The position numbers and the translations under genes are program-made. From positions 372,001 through 436,000 of the forward strand of contig JAQSEB010000145.1 of the NCBI GenBank assembly GCA_030063045.1: a stretch of DNA of 64,000 bases. Direction: 5' to 3'. Position 1 is the stretch's first letter; every line of letters begins with the position of its first letter. The stretch comes from Pratylenchus scribneri (lineage: Eukaryota > Nematoda > Chromadorea > Rhabditida > Pratylenchidae). The notes beneath the pieces are model-generated. The model saw only the letters and a program-made list of their open reading frames with translations. It searched no databases and was not told the origin of the DNA. This document shows, in pieces, positions 11,812 to 21,713 of this stretch.

Positions 11812-12536
11812 AAGCCGAATCCTTCTGTTTCGATGAGGTGTAGTACCTGAAAACTACCCAATTTCCATAACAAAATTTTGATGATGAATAATTTAAAATA
11901 AAAAATTTAATCCCATTGAATTGGATGAAGAACCACCGCAGTTCTAGCAATTACAATTGTGGCTGGTTTGCCCAATAAGACCACAGCAGTCCTACGGGAC
12001 AGGCTGGCAGTGCAAGGCAAATCGGACATAAATTAGGACCATTTTATTGGTAAAAAGAGGCTTTGCCCAAATCCTATGGGCCAAGAAATCAAGTATTGGC
12101 GCAGAAGAAGAGGCAAAAAGCCCAAGAGAAAATAAAGTCCTTAGGACTAGGGCAAAAGAGAGCCGGCTCAGCCATAAGACTCCACTAAGGCCAACAATTG
12201 GCGATGAAGAAGAGCCATCAATGGCGGAAAGACGAGGCCAAATGCCCACTTTGTTTCATCTCCATTTTTGTCCTCAAGAATCACTAGGTGATAACAGCAA
12301 AATTCTCTAAAAAATTCCTCTTCGGAGATGACACTTCGGTGACCAACACGAGCATCACTATGTGATAAGCGTAAACTCTCTCTAAAAAACCTCTAACGCT
12401 TCGGCGAACAAATTCCACATTGTGATGAAGCAATAATTCGGTTGCCAGTAAGCGAGGAAATGGCCTCCAGCCATTCCTCGCCCTTTCATTGGTTAAATCC
12501 AAACTACTACCTCAAGCTCGAGGGACCTCGCTTATG
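11812..12536 (+). mobile_element. Pol-less internal remnant of the LTR element
   Basis: GC-richer than the surroundings and without a long frame. It contains a peptide frame near 11960-12030 (AGLPNKTTAVLRDRL...) that resembles a SAP-type DNA-binding motif, at low confidence. Hairpin motifs of the form ATCACnnnGTGAT occur at about 12287 and 12353, with a related cacattgtgatg at 12416. The start motif tgttggggggaagg appears at 11789 as well as at the LTR start, suggesting an internal deletion. Confidence 0.5.
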
Positions 12537-13407
12537 TTGGGGGGAAGGTGTAAAGATATGGAATGTTTGGCATAAGCCAAACATCTCTCATTTATTCCAT
12601 TCTTCCCCATTTCCAACAATTTCCAATCCAAACTACTCCTCTTGCCTCGATGGTGAGAAGGAAAGGCCCGATCGGCGACCAATCCTCTTCCCCAATCGAA
12701 AGGAAAAGAAGACCACACTCAACTCACTGCCCGTCAAATTCACCCGACGGCAGCATGAAGGGAAAAGAGGACGCCAGCTGCCCTCACTTCCCCACATCCA
12801 ATCTCACCAAAAATATAATCTCGCACAAAATTGGCGCGAATGAGGAAGGGAGGAGTCTCCGTTCTACTCAATTCCCTCACACAAAATAAAACAAAATCCT
12901 CCGCGGAGATGGGAATGGGCTACGCCCATTCACAAGTAAATTCGCACACGCCCACACTCCGCCGGGCAGTATAAAAAGGCGAAGAAGACGGAGAAATCCT
13001 CAGTCTTATGGCTCATTCCAGTCTGTGTGCGATCAACATTCCAATGCGAAATTGTGCAGCAATGGAACGAGGACTGTGTGGGTGTGGGTGCAAGGATGTG
13101 GGGCTGTGTGGACAGGACAAAGGACCCAGGTGGGGAAGTTTAACAGTTATCGGTAAGCGGGGTGTTGGGACCACCCCGGGCTTCGGCCAAAACCAAAACC
13201 CAGGATTAAATAATCGAGCATCACTCAGTGATAAGCGGAAGATTAATTATTATAAAGGCGAAAGCCTACCCAATTGCCGCGTCGAGATGCGATGACCCGG
13301 CAACGGGAACCAATCAAGAATCACGTGGTGATAACAGTCATATCTTAATACCCAAATCGGTTGCTTTGACAACCAAGGGCTTCGGCCGATCCAATTGCCG
13401 TGTCTCA
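12537..13407 (+). mobile_element. Probable 3' LTR of the retrotransposon
   Basis: Begins TGTTGGGGGGAAGG and can be read to end GTGTCTCA, giving the TG...CA termini of an LTR, about 870 bp. A TATA box (tataaaaa) sits at 12970-12977, as expected at the U3/R border. The R/U5 part holds two hairpins, atcactcagtgat near 13219 and atcacgtggtgat near 13320, similar to those upstream. No second LTR is visible, so the limits are inferred. Superfamily not assigned. Confidence 0.55.
12970..12977 (+). promoter_or_regulatory. TATA box of the LTR
   Basis: tataaaaa in a local GC-rich context (gggcag before, ggcgaagaag after). Transcription would start about 25-30 bp downstream. Confidence 0.5.
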
Positions 13408-13654
13408 TGAGTTAAATTTGGCTATATTAAAATATTAATATAAATCCATGTTCAATCGAATTCAATTATACATTTTCTTCTACCCAATTTTTCATCGTGT
13501 TTTCTTCTTATCAATTCGACGAAGAATAAATACTTTTTTAGCTTTCTTTTCAATAAATTATAAAATAATTTTTAAGTAAATGGACTCATAAAAATAAAAA
13601 ATTATCAAAATTAAAATTTCAAAAAATAAAATTATTATATGCTCATTGTCAACA

Positions 13655-13955
13655 GATAGCATATAATCAGCAATAAATTTAGTCTTTAGTGGTCTACTGT
13701 TCCACTATGCAAAATAAAACTTGTGATTCGCATTGTGATTTCCAATTTTCACCGGTGAACATAGGCAAATTTTCCATATTTTCCACCAAATATCCGTATG
13801 TGATATTTTGATTGGCTTTTCCATATTTTGAAAGCAAATTATGACCATTGCTTCCTATTTTTCCATGAATTTTCTCCCAATAAATATATATTAATCCTCT
13901 ATTTGATTTCATTATTTTATTAAAATGAAAGTAGCCTAATGGAAAATTACTGAAT
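13655..13955. repeat. Duplicated block (partner at 9110-9425)
   Basis: Direct-orientation copy of the 9110-9425 block. The pair brackets the hAT element and the retroelement. The remaining sequence up to 14250 is AT-rich with no exon recognised. Confidence 0.6.
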
Positions 13956-14250
13956 AAAAAAGATTTTATACACTATAGAGCATAAATTTGTGCGCATATT
14001 TAGACAATAATTAAAACTTTTTAAAAGAATTCATCCAATGAATTGTAATTTATAAATATAATAGGAAAATAGATTCGGACAAAAAATTTGAATTAAATTT
14101 TGCCCTTAACTAATAAGGAAAGAAAAATGGACATTTGAGCAATTTTGAATAAAAATAATAGGGTAAGAAGACGAGACATTTGGACAGAGAATGGAATTCA
14201 TCATTAATTTGGAATGTGTACAGTAATTCCGAATGACCAATGAGGATTAC

Positions 14251-14294
14251 AAAAATATTTAATATGGATGGGAAAATTGCCTCAGGGCAATAAT
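14251..14294 (+). promoter_or_regulatory. Shared upstream box of the F-box-like genes
   Basis: Reads aaatatttaatatggatggg then aaaattgcctcagggcaata, about 400 bp before the start codon. The same box, in the same orientation relative to the gene, occurs upstream of the genes starting at 19681 (20029-20072) and 49787 (50203-50240). Function is inferred; shared ancestry of the duplicated promoter is the minimal reading. Confidence 0.5.
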
Positions 14295-14691
14295 TTTTAA
14301 TATTTCATTTTCCCAATCATAGTGGAATGTACAAATTCTGGGAAGAACAAAGGACTACTTGTCAATCATAGAAGAATATTGCCCCAATGAAAGGAAAAAT
14401 TCAAAATTTTATTTTGAATAATGAAAATTTCCAAGCCAATCAAAAATATTCCTTTTGTATGAAAATAATATAAAAATTTTCGATTTGCCTTTTTTACTCA
14501 TTGTATCTTTATGAAAAAAAGACGCCCATATAAAATGAAGCAAATTCACTTTAATATTTTTAAACTTTTTCTAAGGGTTAATATTTAATATTCCCAATTT
14601 TTCTTCATTTTTAGACTAAAAAATCATCATCTCCGTAAATTATAGAATTTAGAAAATTATCAAAAATATAATTAATTAAAATACTTTCAAA

Positions 14692-16510
14692 ATGGATCCA
14701 ATTGGAAATGAGGTAAAAAATTCTGTAGCGAAGTTTATTACTATAAAATTTATTAAATTAAATAATTATTTTCATGTGTCAAAATCCTCAATTTTCCGTC
14801 GAGCATTGCCCGCTGAATTGATTAATGAATTGTTCGGTTCATTGCCCTTTCATAATGCTTTTCGTCTTCTGACCAAAATGCCAAATGGCCTTTTGGCTAG
14901 AAATGTCCAAAAAATGCCGAAAAACATTAAAATGGTAAAATATTTCTGTATAATATAGTAATGATTTTGGTAATACTGGCGTTTTGTATTCATTCCACAC
15001 TTAATATTAATTTCCGATTTTTGGCTTACAATGTCTAATAAAATGTTTTGGAATCGAAAAATTTGAATATCGCATTGTTTTTGAATTTTGTCCTCAATAA
15101 AAGGTTCAAAACTGTTTAATATTTTCAATATTACCTTTCAAATCATAAAAACTTATAGGCATCAATCAACCGATAACTAAAGAGTTTGACAATAAAGGAA
15201 TAATGTGAGAGAACATTCTTAAACCGGTTTTTGAACCGTTTTGAATTCTCAAAATTCAAAACAAAATGCGATATTCGAATTCTTAGATCCAATAAAAATC
15301 ATATAAGATATTTTAAATGAAAAAATTGAAAATAACTTTTTTACAGTATAAAAAAATTTGGGGTACAATACAATGTACAAACAAACACAAATATTATCAT
15401 GATTTTTTCAGGCAATGAAAGAAAACAAATTGGATGAAATGAATTGTGGGCGGGGTGCGAGTATTTCTGAGGATGGACTTATTGCCACATCTATTTATAG
15501 TAAAAATTAACTCATAAAAATAAAAAATTAATTTTGAAAAAATTTTTAGGATACTACAACAATTTAGTTCAGGCTGTTTCACCTATTCCTCCATTCATTT
15601 TGAGGGACCTCATCATAAAACCGACAATTGTTTTTTACTTTGAAATGCAAATTCTCTGCCAACCAGCAGAAGGGTAAATTAATTAATTTTTTAAATTTTA
15701 TTAAAAAAGATAGATATAAAATTTTTACGTTTACATTAAAAGCAATTTTTATTAGAAGTCATTTAATTTGGCAAAAAAAACTGAATTTGGTAACAACTTT
15801 TCTTGTCGAAAAATATTATATCTTTGATGACATATAACTTGGCCAAATCAAACTTCTTTAAGATTCCCTAATCCCTAGCCCTTAGCCCCTAATCCCAAGC
15901 CTGCCCTGTACCTAACCCTATCCCTAAACCCCCAGTTAGGGCCAAGTTAAATGGCCTCAAAAATATAATATTTTTCAAAACGAAAGGTTGTACCAAATAA
16001 ATATTTATCTCATTTTTTATTTATAGTCACTGTGATCAATAATTTATTAAATTAATCTATCTTTCAGTCGCATTTCCATTGGATTTGAAATCCCCTATTC
16101 TATACGGTTTGGTATCCTTTCAATTAAAATTTCGCATAAAGGAGGAATGAAAATTGATGAATCCTTCTACAATTTCGAAAATGGCGACGAGGATTTCGTT
16201 GAAGGCGATTTTGTTGGCCTCGGAATAATTCATCATCCAGATAGGAAAATGGAATGTTTTGCCACATGCAATGACAAATTGTTGGGTAAATAATTATTAC
16301 AAAAATATTTGCAGAATTATACAATAAAAATATTTAAAAAATTTACAATAAAAATTATTTACAATTACAGGGAAGGCCACATTGCCACCAGTTTATCAAC
16401 ATTTTAAACTATTCCCGACTGTCCGTTTGTACACAATAGGCGATTCAATACGTATGAATTTCGGCAAAGATGAATGGCAATTCAAAAAATTTGGTCTTGT
16501 CCTCAGCTGA
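14692..16510 (+). CDS. F-box-like + SPRY domain protein lacking the coiled coil
   Basis: Five exons join in frame: 14692-14934, 15412-15499, 15550-15673, 16068-16285 and 16371-16510, about 270 residues. After MDPIGNE and a poorly conserved stretch comes an F-box-like segment, RRALPAELINELFGSLP...LLTKMPNGLLARNVQKM (residues ~35-75). A SPRY/B30.2 domain fills the second half: VFYFEMQIL, VGLGIIHHPDRKMECFA, then RMNFGKDEWQF near the end. F-box proteins recruit substrates to SCF ubiquitin ligases and SPRY domains bind protein partners, so a substrate adaptor is plausible. Paralogues: 18406-19681 (same SPRY exon plan) and the pseudogene at 20662. The coiled-coil exon of the paralogues is missing, and the region after MDPIGNE begins with gtaaaa but has no AG acceptor, suggesting exonised intron. 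Confidence 0.8.
15785..15998. mobile_element. Inverted-repeat element with CCCTAA-like core
   Basis: Arms of about 60 bp (ATTTGGTAACAACTTTTC..., aaaaatattatat, aacttggcc) fold onto the right side (ggccaagttaaatgg...gttgtaccaaat). The centre (about 15865-15935) is a run of ccctaatcccta / cctaaccctatccctaaa. It lies in intron 3 of the F-box-like/SPRY gene. A close relative with the same arms is at 24177-24625. Confidence 0.7.
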
Positions 16511-16924
16511 TTGTGAGTGAGATGACGAAGTGAAAGACAAAAAACGAAGATTGACCAATAATTTAATTTTATATTTTAATTATTATTATTAGCATTTAAA
16601 TTTCCATTTTTTTAGTGTCATTCATTCAAATTCTATCCTGTCTATTTTTTTAACATTTAAATAATTCACAATTGAAAACAATAAATCTTCTTTTCTTCTC
16701 TAAATAAATGACATTAATTTTGTTATTTGTTGAATAAAATCCATTTTAATGACACAACTATGATTCCTTTTTTGACATTTCATTTTATTCAAGCTCATTT
16801 TATGGCTAAATTATTCTTCATTCCATAAAAAATAAATAGATATCACCGTTTTTGTCATTTAATTCAATTTATCGTTTTTTTATTTTACTAAATTTTTCTA
16901 TATTAATTTATAATGTCCATTTTT
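16511..16924. other. AT-rich 3' spacer
   Basis: AT-rich sequence after the SPRY gene stop with AATAAA-like signals (about 16679 and 16732). Nothing else recognised. Confidence 0.4.
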
Positions 16925-17010
16925 TTTGTTGATGCTGATAACAGATTGGAGGAGAAAAATTAATAGCAAAAAAGTATTGTCAATTATTTGGATTATTTCT
17001 ATATAAATTC
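16925..17010 (-). pseudogene. Relic first exon of a serpentine receptor
   Basis: On the minus strand the sequence matches the first exon of the receptors at 28397-28500 and 39676-39779 (DNTFLLLI...LLQSVI), but the start codon is ATT and the frame decays after about 18 codons. No downstream receptor exons follow. The 900 bp upstream in gene orientation also matches, so this is the remnant of a third receptor copy. Confidence 0.65.
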
Positions 17011-17950
17011 ATACCCATTTTATAGAGCTCATCTAGACGCGTCGATTGATGTATAATTTGTCGAGATTTGGCCAAAATTCAAAGTATTAAACCGTTTAAA
17101 TTATATGTTGGTTTTTGGTTTATAACTCTTTTAATTTTGTATGAAACCCAACTATCTAATATTAATCGAAGAGTCACAATGAGCTCTATTAAATGGGTAT
17201 AAGTTTTATGGGTCTAGGATCAAGCACTAACAAGTTATTATTACTATGGACAAAGAATGTGATTTTATGGAAAATAAATGCAAATTTATAAGCAAAAAAT
17301 GTTTTCTTATGACTTTTTTCTTAAATGATGAAGTTTTATAAGAGCATGCCTCGATGCTAATAAAAAAATGACGGAATGATAAACATAATAAGGAAATAGA
17401 TTGCGAAAATAATTTAATTAAAGGGCATTTGATATGGTAATGACTGATGAGGAACTTTTACAATAATAATAAGCTAGACTTTTCTTTTCAAATTAAATTA
17501 TTTAAAGAGAGAATTTTTAAATTTGCCAACTGATTTTAATATTTTGTCTGCTAATTGTTTACAACACATTAGTGCAAAAATGAATAACATGTAAAAATTG
17601 AATTAATTTTTCATAATTTGTTTGGCATTTGCATTTGGCGCTGTTCTTTCCAGTTGATTAGCTCCCATCATTCGAATTTATAATGAAAAAATGTCCTCCA
17701 AATGGTTTTCAAATTGAATTTAGGAATTAACATTACATAATACATAACAGCTTAAATACAAATTATCTACTAAAAAATTTTAAATTAGAAATTTTTAAAA
17801 TTTTACTTATATGTCCAAAAAGTTAGAAATTGTCAATTTCTTTCCGCAATGTACCTCATTTAATTTGTTATTTTTCATTGCCTAATTATTATTTTTTTTA
17901 TTTCTAGCATAAGTATTAATACACTTTTCAAGTAATAATAGAAAATAAAA
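17011..17950. repeat. Upstream region of the receptor relic, duplicated at 28501-29330
   Basis: After an inserted family-a element (17020-17235), the block shares long stretches with 28500-29330, including aaagggca(t/c)ttgatat, gatgaggaacttttaca, aagctagactt and tttccagttgattagc. A decayed duplicate of a receptor promoter region is the simplest reading. The sequence from 17950 to 18405 is AT-rich with nothing else recognised. Confidence 0.6.
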
Positions 17951-18405
17951 TGGCCAAAATAGATATTAAACAAGATACACTATTATATTTATAAATTTTT
18001 ATTAATTCATTTCCTCCAATAATATTGTAAAATTATTTAATAAAAATAAGAAATATTATTTATTCGTCATCAAATTTATATAAAGAATTGAAGAATAATT
18101 AAGTAAAAAAATGTGAATTTTTAATGGATTGGGCATATTGGTTGATAATATTTTGATGGAAGAAAATTTTTTTAATTAAATGAATAATTAAATTTGATCG
18201 GAAAACACAGAAGACAATGAAAATGTTTTTCTCCCGTTAGACAGAAAAGATTTATTTTTTACAGAAAAAAAAGTATTAAATTAGTCAAAAAATAGAATGG
18301 ATGGAATTTGAATGAATATTAAAAACAGATTAAATGAGAGATAAAACATTAAATTAAAATAATGATCCATCTATTTTTGCTTTTTTCTTCTTCAGTCCCA
18401 ATTTC

Positions 18406-19681
18406 TTATTTAAGGACTCGTTCGAATTCTTTGAATTGCCATTCTTCTTTGCCAAAATTCAAACGGATTAATTCTTCATAACCATACAAACTGATTACTG
18501 GAAATAATTCGATGTTTGCAAATTTTGGCGGCAAAACACCCTTTCCTGAAATTAATTATAAAATTTTTATTTACACTAATAAATTTTGTAACTATTCTTT
18601 TAAATTATTTTACCCAACAATTTGCCATTCAAAGTTGCAAAACATTCCATTTTTGAATTTGGACGATGGATTATTCCTAGCCCAACAATATCATCCGCAT
18701 AGAAACCTTCAGTGAAATTATTTTCGAATTTGGCCAATTTGTCATCAATCCATATTCCCGCATATTCATCAATTACAATTGAATTATTTTTCCAACCATA
18801 TATCGCATCTTCCAATGGAAATTGCTTATCACAAAATCCAATGTACAAGTAAACTTCCCTGATTAATATAATAATACAACGAATTTATAAAAAAATTTAA
18901 ATATACAATACCCAGCAAGAATTTTCATTTCAAAATAGAAGACAACTTTTGGTTTAATGATTGCCTTCAAATTGGTTGACGGAATTGGCATAATAGCTCG
19001 AACACTATTATATCCTTAAAAAAAATAATAAAATAATTTCGAATGTTCTAATTTTACCCAATGGACCAAAATGTATTGGATTGAGTCCTTCTTCAGAAAG
19101 TGTGATTTTCGATCCACAATCCTCTTTATTCAATTTGTTATTCTTCATCTCCTAAAAATTCATTAATTTATTTTATAATTTTTTATAAATATTTTATTTA
19201 ACCTCTTTAATTGAGTTGATCATTTTTTTAACATTTTTAGCCAAAAGGCCATTAGGCATTTTAGCTAATAGTCCGAAAGAATTTTCTAGAGGCATTGAGG
19301 CTAATAATTCGTTGATTAATTCGACTGGCATTATTCGACGAATTGAAATATTTTGCTGCAAAATAAAATGGTTTACGAGAATTTTATATAAAAAATTTTT
19401 ACAGCTTTCAAATCGGCTTCCATTTTTGCAATTTTTAATTTTAATGCGCGATTCTCTTTTCCCAATTTGTCCGCTTTTAGATCAGCCTCCATTTTTGCAA
19501 TTTTTAATTTTAATACGCGATTCTCTTTTCGCAATTTGCCAATTTCTTCATCCTTTTTGGACATCACTTTAGTAATTTCTTCCATCATTTTTCGCTTCTT
19601 TGCTGAACTTTCTTCTTCCATTTTGCAAAATTCATTCCATTTTTGTACGATATTTTTCTGCTGTTTATTTTGTTGGTTCAT
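18406..19681 (-). CDS. Coiled-coil + F-box-like + SPRY domain protein
   Basis: Six exons in a continuous frame: 19403-19681, 19203-19355, 19058-19151, 18912-19014, 18614-18858 and 18406-18545, about 337 residues. Residues 1-93 are a charged coiled coil with an internal duplication: KENRVLKLKIAKMEADLKA is followed at once by KENRALKLKIAKMEADLKA. Exon 2 is the F-box-like segment (PVELINELLASMPLENS...MPNGLLAKNVKKM). The rest is SPRY: VVFYFEMKILAGEVYLYIGF, VGLGIIHRPNSKMECFATLN, LNFGKEEWQF. There is no signal peptide, so it is probably intracellular and perhaps an SCF-type substrate adaptor. The SPRY exon plan matches 14692-16510; the last exon is 140 nt in both. It is divergent from the pseudogene at 20662. 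Confidence 0.85.
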
Positions 19682-20028
19682 TTTGGAATTTTATAAATAT
19701 TCGTTGAGAATAAAATATTAAATTGTGCTAAATTAATTATTTTACAATTAAATAAATATCACAATCCATTGTTCATGTCTTAAAAAGGAAAAGATGCAAA
19801 TTTTTATTGGTGAAAAATTTTACTTTTTGGGTGTATTTTTATAAAATAATTTATACACAAAATTCCTAGAAAATATGGAAGAATTTTTCTTTTTTTTTTG
19901 TTTTAATTTATTCAAAAATATTGCTCTGAATATTTAATAATATGGAGAATAATTATTAGTGCATAAAAAGAACAAAGAACAAAGATCTCCAATCCCCTTT
20001 TTGAAGGAGGAATATTCAAAATGTTTGA

Positions 20029-20072
20029 CCCGGAGCAATATTCACTTTCACATCCATTTTAAATATTTTTTG
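20029..20072 (-). promoter_or_regulatory. Shared upstream box of the F-box-like genes
   Basis: On the minus strand, aaatatttaaaatggatgtg then ...attgctccgg, about 350-390 bp before the start at 19681. It is a weaker match to the boxes at 14251 and 50203, accompanied by tctccaatccc as at 50169. Shared ancestry is likely, function inferred. Confidence 0.4.
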
Positions 20073-20661
20073 ATCCACCATTCCACATCCACATCTTTAT
20101 ATGGTGGGCAATGGTGAGTGGTGACATTCCTTCCAATAACTAATATAAAATCATCCATGAATTCATTTCTTCCCAGCCAATGAATTTAAATTCAAATCCT
20201 CCACTGAATTTTGCCTTAATGAAATTAAAAAATTGATTTACCCTAATGGGAATTTCCCAGCGCCAATCATAAATCATTTATGATTGCCTTTGAATATTTG
20301 CCTTCATTCATTCTTCTTAATAAATTTCTTAAATTTTATCTACAATTTCTTTTGGTCTCTTTTTCATCAAAAAAATAACCTAAATGCCCAATTCTATATT
20401 TGTTTATTTCCGGCTCCAATGGCAGAATTTGCCTCAATGCCCATTTTGTCCTATTCAAAAAAGGACGCAGATATAAAAAAAGAGATGATTTTCTTTTTCA
20501 ATATTTTAATCATCTTTAATTTTCATAATTTGTTTCTCAATTTTTTATTTATAAATTATATTTATTTTCCTTACAATTAGAATTACTTTATTCACCCTTT
20601 ATTTCAATTTTATCGGAATTAAATATAAAATTTTTAAAAAATGAATTATAAATAAATTAAA

Positions 20662-21420
20662 ATGAAAAGACAATATGATCAAAATGGCACGGGAAAATCG
20701 CTGGAAGAAGTTCAACAGAAAAGAATGGCCCAAATGGTTAAGAAAATTAAATGGAGGAAGAAAATCGTGAATTAAAGATAAGAATTACAAAATTGAAGGC
20801 AAAATAATGCAAAATTAAAGGAGGAAAAAGAAATATCAAGCATATGATGAGCAAATTATTGGGCTGAAAAAGGAAAATGGAAAATTGGAAAAGGAAAATC
20901 AAGCATTGATTGAGAAAATGACAAAAATGGAGGCTTACAACAAAGAAGTTAATTTTTTAATTCTTTTGACATTTTAACATTTCTCTACAGTTAAAATCAT
21001 CAATTCGTCGTCGACCATTGCCAACCGAATTATTAAATGAATTATTTGCCTCAATGCCTTTGGAAAATGCTTATGGTCTTTTGTCCAAAATGCCAAATGG
21101 CCTTTTGGCAAAAAATGTACAAAAAAAGATCAACGGCATTAGAATGATATAAAATATGAATAAAATATATAATAAATTAATTTCTGTAATTCGTAGATAA
21201 TGAAGGCAAACAATTGTAAGTTTTATCACATGCAATGGCGAATTTTTGGGTAAATATAATTAATAATAATAGAAAAATTTAATATTTGTTTAAATTAAAG
21301 AAAATTACAATTTGCAACTGTCAATTTGGAGCAAAGAAAGGAAACAATTTGAGCAAATTTTGTAAAAGAAGAATGGAACTTTTCAAAATTTCGACAGATT
21401 TTTTGATATGGATATTAGTT
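20662..21420 (+). pseudogene. Decayed coiled-coil/F-box-like/SPRY copy
   Basis: Starts with an ATG and a coiled-coil region (MKRQYDQNG...) that is broken by several frameshifts and stops. A later fragment, DEQIIGLKKENGKLEKENQ, keeps the heptad character. A good tttctctacag acceptor then precedes an intact F-box-like exon (about 20992-21151): RRRPLPTELLNELFASMPLE...MPNGLLAKNVQKK. The SPRY part is reduced to scraps such as cacatgcaatggcgaatttttgggtaaat near 21225 and agaagaatggaacttttcaaa near 21368. It is divergent with respect to the intact gene at 18406-19681 and shares its intergenic region. Confidence 0.75.
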
Positions 21421-21713
21421 AGACGGCAGAATTTCTTACAAAAATACTAATTGAATGGAGACAAAACACAAAATTCACATTGTCATTTACATCATTTAAA
21501 ATAAAAGTTCTTTTTTTCAGAATATGTAATTTTCATTTTCCTAAACAAATACAAATTCCGAAATTTTTTCTATAAATCAATAAGACGATAGCCAATCTAT
21601 TGGAAAAACGATAATTTATTGAAAATCTCATCAGAATGGACAATTCGACTTTTTATTAATTTTATGAAATTAAATTAAAGTTCATTTTAATGAAAATATA
21701 TTAAAAAATTTAT

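Noticed and set aside
12442..12889. Several frames of 70-130 codons
   Set aside because: Lie in the LTR-like segment with overlapping frames on both strands and no conserved motif.
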